Shown here one piece after another: positions 1 through 13,542 of a DNA stretch of 64,000 nucleotides (positions are counted from its first letter, which is position 1; each line of letters opens with the position of its first letter). The DNA comes from Ficedula albicollis (lineage: Eukaryota > Chordata > Aves > Passeriformes > Muscicapidae). The DNA is taken from NCBI RefSeq assembly GCF_000247815.1, contig NC_021684.1, forward strand, positions 12,834,558-12,898,557, given 5' to 3'. Below the pieces are notes generated by a model. It searched no databases. It was not told where the DNA came from and saw only the letters and a program-made list of their open reading frames with translations. The translations under genes and the position numbers were made by a program.

Positions 1-3000
1 TAAGAAAACTGATATGAAAAAGGGCATTTGAGGAAAACAAGGTATTTTCTTTATTCTGTTGTTGACTTTCCAGTTTCAGTTAAAGTCTTTACCATTCTCT
101 AAGCAAACACCATTAATAAGCAAAAGCCTGTAACTCTGGTGACAACAGTCCTCAGGAAATCATACTAAGATTTCATTTAAAGCCAAATCTGCAATTTTTC
201 TTCATAAGAGAAGTATCTCTTATGCAAGTATAATCATGCCTCTGAATAAGAATGTTTAGTTTTAGTGTTCTTTTTTACATAAGTTTGCCATCTCCATTAG
301 CATAAATTCCTTATTTTTAACAAATAAGATACATTTTTTATGAGCTAATCTGTATAGAGCCAGAACATCAGGAAACAGCAACTGCATGTTACTCTTCTAG
401 AAAAGGCAAATAGTACTCCATGGAAAACTCTGCTACCTTGAGCAGAGATTAATAAACAAGGGAACTTGAAACCAAAATGTAGTAGGATAGAAAGCTATGA
501 GAAGGCAATACCAGCACTACAGAAAGAACATTTAGAAGTGTCTTTCTACCCACGTTGTTTTCATTATTTTCATAAATTCCTACCTGGAGTTCTCTGTTTT
601 GTTGAAGATTTAGTGTTCTCTTCTAGCTGTTGGCTTCCAGGAATGATAGGGGGACTGAACATATTTAACCAGTCCCTGAAAAATACAAATCAAAATATCA
701 TTTATAAAAAACCAGTTTGTGTTCCTATTTTTTTCTAATTCTTTTGATTATTTAAAAAACCCAAAAAACAAAGTAATTACAGGTTGTCAAGTGTTCTGAA
801 ACAAAACCAACCTAGATTTTATTATTATAAAAATAAACTTTACAGTTAATATAATTATTAAATGTTAAGGCTTTCTTCTTTCTTTAGCATTTTCACCTGT
901 TCTGTTCACATTAAAATCTGTGCTTTAAGTTAGGTTTACTTTTCAGGTTTCAGCTGGTGTGGCTCTCTCAGCACAGGATGTACAGGAGGTGTGATCCAAA
1001 ACACACAGAGTTATCCTCTGAAAGCCTACAGGAACCATAAAGGCTTGGAATGAACAACCTGTGGGACTCAATTTGATTAAAAATCCTTGCCCCCTCTAAC
1101 GAAAGAAGATCAAAGACAAGACAAAGATCAATCACAAGATGTGTTTGGTTTGGTTACCACTGACTTGGCAGTGCTTGCCTGCAATAGGGTGACACAGAAC
1201 ATGGTGTAACATTTGGGGGTAAAAACATTCTTAGACAAATACATAATAAATAATTATTTATATCCATTTCCTATTGTTATAAAATCTTGTATATAATAGA
1301 TAAAAAATTGTTATTGAACATAACATGATTCTACCTACTGGCAAGACAATATAGAGGACTCTTAACACAAGTGTCCTGTATCTATTTTACTTCTGTAAAG
1401 AAAAAGATTTTGATGGGATCTTTATGATAGAGGAGAGAGCATTTTCTTCTATTTGTGGACAAATTATGTCTCTCCTGGACAATAGTGTCATAACTTCTAA
1501 AAATTATTTTCATGCTGTCATACATTCATGCAAAGGTCAATGTTCCTGTCACATACCCCACTTTATGAAACACTGTCTTTGGTTGTTACAGAGAAAAGAC
1601 AACAGAGTGGCTGTTTTTATTGTTGTCACAGTTTTTATTGCAAACTGCAGTGCAGTGACAAAGTCACTCATATTGTACTATCTATCAGAGGAAGATAGCC
1701 CTGGGAGGACACATCCGTGTCACAAAGACATTCTTTGTTCAGGTGATCACATCTTTTCACATATGAAATTAATCTCCACACACTGTGCACAGCTGATGTT
1801 TCCTTAAGTTCCCATCTCTCCTTTCAGCAGTAAAGAGCTGTAACACATTAAAGCTTCCATATCATCATTAACTACACTGAAAAACTGCAAGTCAACACTT
1901 GAACACAGAATTTGAGGGATCTCAATGAATCACCTCATTTTGACAGAAGCACATCCAACATTTTTGACTACCTATTTCACTGCAAGGCAAGAGGTATGGA
2001 AGGGGGTAAATTCCCATATGTTTGCTTTATGCTGATGGGAGTGGTGCAGCTCTAAAGAGTAAATTAAACTTGATTTGGGATTGGTTCAACTTATGTCTGG
2101 CTATTCCAACAGCTGGCATAAAAGTATTATGCATGTGAACTTGTGCTACAGGCTGGGGTGATTAGCCAGAGCTGTAGAGGTAACTTCAACATCCATGGCT
2201 TTGTCTAAAAAAGATAAATTTTCCCAAAGCTTGGCAGATTTCTTTACATTCCACACTGTAATTGTCGCAACTTGACTGTCCAACAGCAAAGAAATAGGTA
2301 ATACACTTCTACTTTTTCTTTTCTGAAAAGCCTTCATGATCTCCTGTACAAGTAACTTCTGTCAGAGGAGTTTGGCAAGGCTCAGTCATCTGGTATAATT
2401 GCTAAAATATGCTGACTGCTTTTTTTTTTTTAGTTTTTCTGCTACTTCTAGACTTGTTATTGATTCTACATCATCTCCTTTTGGCATGTGTGCATAATCT
2501 GGGTTGAATTTGGGGACAACCACCTATCTGTTTGCAGTCAAAATGGAAAAAACTAATTTTCCGCCTCAGGAAACAGAACTGTTGGTGTAGAAATCCAGCA
2601 AGTACTATGGCAGATTTAAAGGAAGAGATATTGAATTTTCCATCATGTCAAAATGTAAAAAACATTCTTTAAAATTTTCTAACAGCATCATATTATTTTC
2701 ATATATGTGTCCAACTTCACAGCCAATCCTTCTCTTCTGCTGTTCAGCTAAGGCCAGTGGGAGTTGGCACAACCAATCCACACAGCCATGTGCTTGCCTA
2801 GACTTCTCATTATTAGTTGTCTGTCATTGTCACCGTATCTGTGTTCCCTGAACACAGCCAAAACTGCATTGTCTACACCAAAGCTTCAGAAGTTTTTAGG
2901 AATAACAGTTAATTGCAGGCTGATACGTGGTAGCATGGTAGAATATATTTTCCATTCCTGTCCCTTGCATGTGTGGTTTGATCTGCCTGAAAATCAGCCA

Positions 3001-6000
3001 CCATAATCATGAGAATCTGGCCATCCTCACAGGATGTGGGCTGACAGCGCAAAGCAGCAGCACGAATCTGATTCTCTACAACTGCACTGAAACAGCAAAG
3101 TCAGCAAAGGCAAAGGTGATCTCAGAGAAACTGCATCAAATTTAGGGAAGGTAAATAAGTACTGAGTGCTAATCTACACCTCTGCTTCCCAAGTTACCTT
3201 TCCTTCCACATTCCCTCCAGCATTTGCAAAAGCAATGTTTGAGAACCAGAGAAGAACTAGAATACTTCTGCTGGGACAACTGCTGAAACAAAAGTGCAAG
3301 GAGAGAGAAAGACAGTGCTCACTTCAAAACAGAATTGTCTCAGACCAACAAACACAGTTACAAATATAAAAGCTTTAGAGTGCATATGCAGTTCTACCAG
3401 TCTGGAATAAACCAGAAGCATTTAAAGATTTTTATTTTTCATATAAAACATGTATCAGGGAATTCCTAAAGAAAATAATACCTGTAAAGCAGAGAGGATG
3501 TTAGTAAGAAGGAAAGAAAGAGAGAAAGGAATTACCTCCTGTGGAAAAGAAAGAGGCAATTCATTTAGAAAACAATGAGGGAACGAGGGAATGTTGTTAA
3601 ACCAGTATTTGTGCTATATTGATAGGTTTTATTACTCAGGAAACTGATGAATTTTAGTTTGAAGTCTCATATTTGGAAGATCTGCATGAAATATTAAGAC
3701 TGAGAAATCAGAGATGGGATAATTTTTGAGTAGCTAGGTGATTTTATCTTTGTTTTTGTCCTTCATTTATTGGAGTAAAATATTATATAAAGGTGTTGCT
3801 TCATATTCATATTTATTTTGATGTATCTGACTCAGTAGATAAAAAACTACTTTTTTTAGGAGGTGCAAGAGTAAGATCTAATGATTTTGATGGTTCTAGA
3901 AGGAGGCAAAGAAGTTTTTATCACTGACAGAAGCAACAGAGATATGTTGGAAAGTTTGTTATTTGCTTTTAAGACAATCTTGATTCCATTCATGTTTTTT
4001 CTCGCAATGTCCAAGAAAAGCAAATACTTTTGCTATTCAACCCCCTCCCACCAAGACACATAATCAAAACATTACAGCATTAGGGTTTCATTGTTGATGT
4101 AGTATTACTTTCAAGGATAAAGCATTTTACACAATATATATTAAAAACTGGTTTACTACATCTGTAACTTAGCAACGTCTAAATTAACCTCCTAAAATCT
4201 TGAAGAGAAATTAAAAAAAAATGTCATGAATGCTAAAATCTTCCTGGTTAAAAGTCACAAAAGATTAAGTGCTGGCAGTTGATGGATAAACTTCTGAGGA
4301 GTGGGTTTACAGCAGGAATTCTGACAGATGCTGCAGCAGAGCAGTCGCACCAAACTTTCCACAGTAAAATCTGCAGTTGCTTTTAGGAAGCAACTAAAGC
4401 ATGTGTGTGTATGTGTGGAACAGAGGGTTTCAGTGAATTTTAAAAAAGCATCCTGAAAAGTGTGTTAGACCTTGACAAAAGCATGGAGCCAACTGGCAAT
4501 AGTCTGAGAAGCACGGACTGTGGTCTGTGTTCCTCTTTATTGTGGTTTTATTCTGAGTGAACAGAGAATATGTATTTTTTTATTAAAGAAGATAGTTTAT
4601 CTCATTAAAACAGAAAAGCTAATCACACATTCTGACTAATTAAAAACACTCTATTTATGCTATCAATGCCTCCAGCTGTAATCAATATAATCAATGTGCA
4701 GTAAACCATCTAGAGCTTTGTGATAACAGTGTGGAATGTCAAATATTGTCTTTTGACACTGTGAGCTGCATTGTATGAAGGCTCATGAGTAGGTTCCAGA
4801 CATACTCAACAGTATCATGTACCTTTAGTGCTTGCACCAAAATTCTTCATTATACTGGAAGCTAGTCTCCATACCAAAATAAAATTCCAATGTTATATAA
4901 TCTTGTTATGTTTCTCTTAAAAAATATTACTTAAAAATCCTTTAAAAATACTTTCAGATAATAGTGGTCATATACTGAAATGTCACAACAGCTGAACTGC
5001 GATGGAAAGCAAAATAATCTTTTGGACTTATGAACATAATTTTCACTTTTATGACAGTATGTTAAATTTTGCAGAAAAAAGGCCTCCATCAGCAAAGTCT
5101 GTTGAGAAAATTAGTGATGCTTTATTAAATAGCACTTATCAATGACAATGTATTAAAATTATTACCATCAAGAGAAATCCATAGAATCAGATGTTTTTCA
5201 CTGAAATCTTAATGAACACCTTTGATACTTTGATTTTTTTTCACCAATACTTTTGCAGACTGGGAGACTGAGAAAATGTCAAATCACTTAGTGTAAAGAT
5301 TTTTAATATTGCACTGTCTTGAGGTAGCATACTTTACTGCATTCCTTTTGGATCACATTTAATTTGTATTACTTAAATCAATGGGATAATTTAATCCACT
5401 TTATTAAGAAAATTGAAATGCTTCAAAGTTTTAGTGTGGTTTTGTCCAACAATCTAAATCAAAATTAAAAGGAATATTTGTTCAGCCTTGTAGTATAATA
5501 CTGCAAAAAGTGCAAGGGAAGGGCTCCATTATATCAAATCAGGGAATGAAAAACCTGCATTTTGTATCATTATGAACACATCAGATTGAGTCTATTCAGC
5601 ACCTGAAGGGTACAATCACTAAAAATACAAAAGATTGTATATAACTGCACCTACTTAGTGAATTTTTATGAACTTGAGAGGAGAATGGACTTGTGCCTGG
5701 GTGAAGTAGGAGGAGCACATTTGCTGAACTGTGTTTTTACGGTGGATTATTTGACTAACTGTGGAGGGCCTGAAAATGTCAATGTAAGAAACAACTGTAA
5801 AAATATTTTAACAAAAAAGGACCAATTCCTGACATCTTGTGTAGCTATCAACTTAAATCTCAGTGCATACTTCTCCTGTTTTAGCAATATTTGATAGCAT
5901 GTGAAGCAAATCCTGCTGCAAATGCTAAACGTGCAGAATTGATATCTTACCATAATGCACTGAATGCAGAGTGCCAGCTGCCATCTAAACTATGGTCCAG

Positions 6001-9000
6001 TTCTGCTAAGATAGAGACTTAATTTCCTCCTGTTTTTAATTTTAATTATATCTATTTAAGAAAGTTTAGTAGAGACTATCTCAGTTCCCACATAAATTAA
6101 TGAAAAGCCACCTGGCTTTGTAAGATCCCTCATATATTCCCTAATCCAACTTCTTTTGAAGCATGAGTTGCTGGTTAGGCTCCTCTAGATTAAAAGATGT
6201 GAATTTTTAAATATTTCTATTGCTTGTCAGCTGCAGGCACATGTGGAACTTCACTGACTTAAGCCAAATTACCTACACACACCTATTTTGTTTCTGCTTT
6301 GTCAATGTTAATCCTGTGTGCATAATGGGAGATTAGGGCTTATTTTTTTTAATAGAAGTACCTTCATGGAAAGGAATTCTTCAATAATAGCTTCAGTACT
6401 GAAGCAAGGACATTTGTAGGCTATTGTTAATGAGATTTGATTGATGTATGTACAAATTTGTACATATTTGAAAATATGTTGAAACTAATTTCAGGTCCTG
6501 CCACTACATATGACTGTAATAGTTATGAAATCACTGGAGCTTTAAGTTGTCCATTTTTGTATCTAAAATGCTTTAAACAATTCAAGTTCTTGAAAATTTG
6601 TTTTTTTCCATAAAAACTGCATAAACTAAGACAAATTCATTATTAATTCATACATAATAACTGTTCAGTGCTACTCAGTTCCAGGTAGGGAAACCAGTAT
6701 TTTTTAAATGAAAAACTGAGTGAGTTCACAGAATTTAATAGAAGATTTACAACCAAAAGAATACAGAGTATTCTTATACATAAAACTCAAGGATTTTTGA
6801 ATGCACATTTTAACAAAAATCTTGAAAAAGAACACAAATATATATCTTCCTATGACTTTCCATGAATTGAAAGTACTATTTTGAAAAGTATTTAAGGGAA
6901 ATCTGGCAATACCTTGATGATTTTAAAAAAAAAAAAAGAGCAGCAAGCCATGAGCTAAAATTGTGTTATTTTCCTGGAGTGCTACTGTAGTTTCAAGATA
7001 TCATTAAATCAGCACAAAGCAACACTTATCATTTCCTGCACATTTTTCACAGTGAGCTGCATTCTGACTATGAGTAATCTGTTAATCTGTTCTTTGCCTC
7101 ACAATCCGTCAAAGTGACAGATTCATTCCATCCCTAATACATAATATCTTCATTTACTGTATGCCTTACTGGAACTTTCTTTTTTTCCTAGTATTAAGAT
7201 TGAGAAAATCACAAGCATATTTAGAAAATGCCTTTTCCCTTCCTCCAAACCACTTCAGCAAGTCCATTTTGCCAAACACTTGACTTCTAATGGAGGCAGG
7301 GACCTTCTTAAAAGCAAAATAATTTAATTGTTCATGAGATCATAAAAACTACAAGTGCAACTGTGCAGGGAACACTTGAATCTACTCTTAAAGTCTTAAA
7401 TCTATAAATGAACTGTCTTAGGGGTGCTAGACTGGATTCAAGGATAACAAAGGAGATGGGAATTCTACTTAATAAACAAGATATTTAGATGAGGTGAGGT
7501 GCTACTACAAGTATGTACACTACAATCATGCTGACTGGTATTTGCTGAAAGTCTGACCTGTTAATGCTTTCCAGTTTTTCTTTCATTATCAAAGTTGAAA
7601 TGATTATCAAAGTTGAAATGATAGCTTTGTGCAGGTTATTAAACCATACACAGTCATCTACATCTAAAAATATGAGTGACCTGAATTTGGAGGTTTGACA
7701 GCTTAGTAATGAATATATTTTGCTATTTGGTTGGTGTTTTGTAGTTAAATACATGAAATTGCTATCACATCTTCTGAATGGAAAAACATTTAATTTTACT
7801 TAAAGACTGAACCCTTAGATCATCACTGTGTTAGCTTGCTGACTATAGTCTTGATATTCACTAGCTATATAAATCGCACTAGTAGAGAAAACCAATGTTT
7901 TAATACTTGATTTAAGTACTAGCTCTTTCTTCCTTGCTAGTTGTGATTAATTTATCAGAAGATCAGCTGTATAAACTGGAAGTAATGAATTTGCAAAGGT
8001 GTGTCAAAATTCCTTTGTGTTAATCTAACCTAAGCAAGTAAATTCTAGTAACTACATTAGATACTTGTTGATCAGTGAATTAAATGGATTTGCACATTTA
8101 GTGAAGTATCCGTTAGGTAGCATGCACTTATTTTTTTCCATATTTTAAAAAATTAAATAAATTTTAAAAAAGAAACTATATTATACTGTTCTACCAGTTC
8201 AGGAAGCACCTGCATCTAGTGACTGAAAAGTCTAGTTGCAATCAAAGTAATTCCTTTTACCATAACCAGTTACCAACAGCATCTGACTGTTCTGTGCAGT
8301 TCCCAAGGTTCTCAGAGTTTTCAGAAGATAAGACCTTAGGTGCTGGCTTGTGGCTGGACCAAAGCAACCTGTCATCCCTAAACACTGGAGATGCCTTGGA
8401 AAAAGCCTCATGGGTAAAGGGCCATATGCAACAGTTCAGCTGAGTACAGAAAGAGAAATTGTAACAGTCTGGGAACAGCGATCTTGTCCTTTCTGAGAGG
8501 TAAAATCTTTTACTGCCTATTCTCCATCTTTACATATAAGCATGGCTGCTTGAATGGCCCAGGAATATCCAGAAAATGTGTGTGACCAATAAAATTATTA
8601 TTCTCAGTGAGTCCTGAAGGAAAACAAAACAAAACTGCCTTACATTGACATGGATGTAACAGCATGTTTGAAGGCATTTGCCACGTTTTATATTTAAATC
8701 CTTAGTGCATATACCACCACGTTTCCATGCTCTTAGAGTCTCATACAAGAGAAAGCCATTTTTGGATTATTTTAACAAGCTTAAACATGTTAGCCATTTG
8801 GTTCTCCATAACCCTTCTGCAGCTGAGCTTTTTAGCATCATGATTAAAAAATGTAACCTGTTCAATCAGATGATTCCTGTGCCATTTACTTCTTTTGTCA
8901 TGTTCTTTTTCATGCACATTATTGCCTGACAAATGCAGCAGAACTTTGCTAATTCAGATTAACGACTGGGAGATCTATCGCAAATTACTGCAAATTATTT

Positions 9001-12000
9001 TGTGGGTAAGTAACTGAACAAGTAAAATAAAAATCAAAGTACATTTTGTGATACATTGTTCTTGTTCACTTATTTTGACAACTATTGTGTAATTTTATAC
9101 TACTTCATAATGTAATATTGTCTGTTTTGCAGAAGTAATGGTGTTGTATGGTATTATAATGAATCATAGAAATAAATATGCTTATTTGAAAAGCATAATT
9201 TGAAAAACTCTGTCTTTAAATGTGATTCTTAACTAAGTTATTCTGCTATTCAAACTTTTGCATGGAAATACAAAGGCCTCTTGTGCTTGAATTTCAGACC
9301 CTGCATGAGGGAGAGGTTCTGGTGTAGTGCAAATAAATGTTATAGCTACAATCCCTCTTTTACTGCACCATTTCATAGGTGAGTTTAATTCTACAGAATC
9401 TTTCAACGGTGTAACAACACATGTACCAGCTACTGGAATGTTTAGTTTTCATCTGGGATGGATGAGAGTACTTGAATGGTAGCCTAAGAGCTGAAGATAC
9501 TTTTAATATTTGAAAGTTTACAGCTGATGTGTTTTTATGCTGGAATCACAGATAATATGCAAATTATGGAAATTTCAGGTGCCATGATAATGGCAATATA
9601 TATAGTAATGATAGGTTCTAAAAAAAAGGCTTCTCTAGAAGAAAATTTCAAAGAAAAATAAAGAAATAATTTATTCACTAAAACCAATAGAGTGGTCAGA
9701 ATGCACAGTAAGAGGTGTTCATTATGTTTACATCTAATTTATATTTATAACTAACATACCTAAATTTTACCAGTCATCAAGTTTGAATATAATTAAAAGA
9801 TACTTTTAGTTGAAGGTACATTTATGCATTTCATGATTCATTACCTACGTGCTGTGCATGAATGCCACTACAAAAATAAGAAAATCGCATTATTGGATAA
9901 AGTAGCAAGATCTGGGTTCTGGTTTTTTTTTTTTTTTCTTATGGTAAAACCAACAACTTTTTTTTTTTAAGTTGTCCTCCTCAAACACACCACTCTCCAT
10001 ATCAGTGAAACATTTTGTGGTGACAAATCTCAAATCTATAACACCATAAAAAGGATGAAAATGTTATTTACTTTTCTTGGGTCGATTGATTGTTTAGTTT
10101 TTTGGGGTTTTTTGATTGTAGAGGAAAGGATAATGATGACATCCCAATGAGTCTAACTTAACAAATGTAGGTTGCAGTGAGAAGACAACCTGCTTCAGTC
10201 AGCTCATACCAAGCCCACATGAAGGGAAGTCAGTGGCTCTTAATCATTTGTCAGAGGCTGTGGGCCTTATCAGCTGACTTTAGAGAGAAGAAACAGAAAA
10301 AGAAACATCTGGGTAAAGCCTAATTGAAAATTTGGCCATGCACATTTAGCATTAAATTATTTAAGTAAAATATACTTCTTGCGAAAGGATACTCAATTAA
10401 ATGTTGAAATATTTGTGCCCTACTTTAGTGCAGTTATTCTGGGCACAACTGTTTGAACAAGAGGAAGAATTTTATTTGGTAGTTTGGGAAGAGTTGAGTA
10501 GGATGCCAAGACAGGGTCTAGTGAGGCAATGTTTATAAAGAGCGGGATTTTCTAATAAGTCAAAACCTTTCTCTAAGGCAGAAAAAATAATCTATTATCA
10601 GAAATAAATTTTCTGGAGAGCATCTGTAGAAGTTTATAAAAGTCTATTAATAAATTAGGTTCAAGAGACCTTTTTCAGAGAGCAGCTCTGCATATCACAG
10701 TTCAGCATGGCTGAAATTCTAGAACACTTACTATCTTCCAGAATTTCCTGTAGTGAAACTTCCAAGCCTTCTATGACACACAAAGAGTTTGGAGGACAAA
10801 ATCTTACAAAGCAGATGCTGGTTTTATAGCAAAATGTAGTCCTTGCACTGGAGGAAGAAGCAACACACATAGTGACAGCTCCCTATTTGCAGAGAAGAAA
10901 GCAATTCCCGAGTCTTGCCAGAGGCACATCGGTGGGAATTGCACAGCCAGGGCTGGAACACCGCACATCACCCCAGCTTCTGGCTCTGCAGCCCCTGCAC
11001 TCAGCTGTCTCCTTCCATTAAGTGGTTCTCTGTCTTGCAGAGCAGCACCAGGGGGGCTGATTTGTATTGCAGGAGCAATATTCTTGGCAGACTTATGACC
11101 TTTACCCAGCGGAACCAATGGATAGTGAGTTGAGCTGAGTTTTTTTATTGACTGAATTTCCCTTACTACCTTCACATGCTTTTTTTCCTGGCTTATCCTT
11201 TTATCTTATTATGGACAGAACCTACATTTACTGGACAATAGTTTCCATGCTGGTCTCTACATTTCCCACAAAATACCACTACTGCACTTTTAAAAATTAC
11301 TCAAGACCTGTTCTTCACCCCTCTTTACAACAAACTGTCTGTTCATTCAGTAAATGCACCATGTAACTGTCTTTATACCATAGCATTTACACCCACACAC
11401 CTAGAGGGGCTGTATTTCAAATATTCCATGCGTTCCCTACAAAACTGTAGTATGCTTACAAAGGTTTAGACATTTTCTAGTTGCTTATACAGGATTTGTT
11501 ATTGTTAAAATTGCCTTTAAAAACAGTTTAGGAACTAAGTTATAGAATTACCATTAATTTTATTTTCCCCTTATTTAGGTATACATCCTCTGCGAAAAAC
11601 ATTACAGTTTTCCATTATAAATGAAAGGTAACAACGTGAATAATGGTATTCAAGTCACATCATCTCCAGTTTTTATATCATGATGCAAACTGACCTCATA
11701 ATTTTGTCATCTTCTGTATTTACAGCCCAATAATGCTTTTCTGGCAGTTCACAAGGGTTACTGAATTTACGAGGCACTTGCAAGTCAGGTATTTTATGAA
11801 TACCACCTTCATTTCTCAAAAATGATTTCTAGGGAAATTTAAGTCTACTGTGTGTACTGGATTATAATAGCATAAGAACTAAGTCATAAATTATACTATT
11901 TTGTTTTAAATTTTGTTATATGGAAAAACAAGTTTTCATTGTTGATCATATTACCTTGATATGATGAAACACTCTCTTTTTACAGATAATGGTGTTTATT

Positions 12001-13480
12001 TGTTTTTTCAGCATATAAAATGTACCAAGTACCAAATTGCTTTAGCACATGCATAAAAATAACTTAATAAAACCTGACTTAACCAATGTATGGGCAAAAA
12101 GAAGACAAACAATGAAGCTTGCAATAAAATATAGGCAATTATACTGTCATCAGAACTATAAAATCAATTTTGGAATAATTTGGAAGAGTCCAAAATTTTG
12201 TCTCAAGGTACCTCCTGTTGTACTCTGTGGACTGTAGTCAATTATCGCTGTCCACTCCACTTCATTCAACAACTAATAAAGAGATGGTTCCTTAGACAAC
12301 CATCACCCAAGGCAGAGAGGTCTTCTAGATAAACCTAAGTACCTTCATTTACATGTGAAAGAGAATAGGAATCCAGGATTATTCTTTATTGCTGGTAACA
12401 CATTGGAAATATATGGGTGTGTCTTGAAATAACTGATGCATCTGCATGAACTTGCACAGAAAGTTTCAGATTGTTCACTTCATAAAATCTAATCAGAAGA
12501 TTTTGAATCCATAAAAATATGGATAGCAAATGGCTGAAAACATCTGTGTGAAGAGAAATACATCCTGCACTACTGACTGAGAGTGAGTTTTTATAAAACA
12601 TTTCACACAATTAGTAAAATATAAAGTTGTAACTCAAGTGTCTGTCTCCTCCTATCCCTGCCCCCCAACACACATACATAATCCAGTTAAAACTTGGACA
12701 AGCAAAATCCACATTAATGACACCAAGTGAAAGTGAAATAGGACTGCTTTTAAAAATCAGTACGCCTCTTGTTCAGGCAGTTAAAAAACTGACATAGTGA
12801 TGTTAGGGTTTCATAGGTACAAAGCAGGTCTGAAACTGGACAATTAATCTTCATTGTCTCAACAGTCTCAATGTGATTAATTTTCCTTAGCCACCTTCTC
12901 CTCTTGTCATCTCACCTTACACTAAAATCACAGGGATTTTGTTGCTCATTCCAAACAAGTTAAAAACCTGACAGACAAAATATGCTGTAGACAGGATCCC
13001 TTTGCTCTATCCCAGAGTGTTGTAACCGCCTCTCCTAAGTGGGCTATCTACTGAAAAAAACCCCTTTCTTAATAAGCAGCATTAAAATCTTTTGGAACAA
13101 ACTGATGCCCTGACACCTACAGTCACATACAGAATTCTAGTTCTAAGCCTTCAAAGCAGAGAGGGAGAAAGAAATAGATGAGAGTGTATGTATGTGAGAT
13201 GAGGATGATTTGCTGAATCACACATCAAAGCAGATGTAGGAGCAAGGCCTGTGTCAGATATTTTAAATACACAGTGGTACATCCAAAACATGCAGAATTC
13301 AGCTCTGTGTTCCCAGACAGCTCAGACATACTGTAGACAATGACTAAAACGAGCAGTAAAGCCCTCTGAGAGGAGGTTGCAATTGAAAAGAGATTGAAGA
13401 TTAAATCAAAGAGTGTCACATTTAATATTCAGAACACTCTAACTGAATCCGTACTGCCTGGGCTATAAATGGAATCTTAC
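1..13480. other. AT-rich DNA, probably the next CFAP20DC intron
   Basis: No exon of CFAP20DC or any other recognised gene was found here on either strand. The open frames present are short and lack family resemblance. Visible items are ordinary A or T homopolymers (near 2420, 6929, 9922 and 9959), an 18-base direct repeat at 7585-7620, and a local GC-richer block at about 10880-11125 with plus-strand splice-like signals (see findings). Because the exon at 13481-13542 ends mid-codon with a donor, at least the start of this stretch must be intron. Confidence 0.6.
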
Positions 13481-13542
13481 CGTGGGTTGGAATGAGAAAG
13501 TGGGCTCATTTCTTTCTCATGGTGATGCTCCTGACTGACGGG
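13481..13542 (-). CDS. CFAP20DC: CFAP20DC short C-terminal exon (last one visible)
   Basis: This 62-base exon follows a good acceptor (TTATTTTTGTTTTCCACAG). It starts in phase 0 with [20 protein letters not shown] and ends two bases into an Arg codon before GTAAGA. It corresponds to the Lys-Glu-Met-Asn/Ser-Pro-Pro/Leu-Ser-Pro/His-Ser-Asn-Pro-Arg segment just before the conserved Asp-Trp-Leu tail in mammals. The tail itself (about 65-70 residues, acidic and then ending near a Tyr-Tyr-Glu-Leu) was searched for by eye to the left and not found. Confidence 0.88.

Noticed and set aside
10661..11175. Minus-strand frames of 69 and 123 codons that looked like candidates for the missing C-terminal exons
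   Set aside because: Neither contains the conserved C-terminal motifs of CFAP20DC, and no phase-2 acceptor leads into them.
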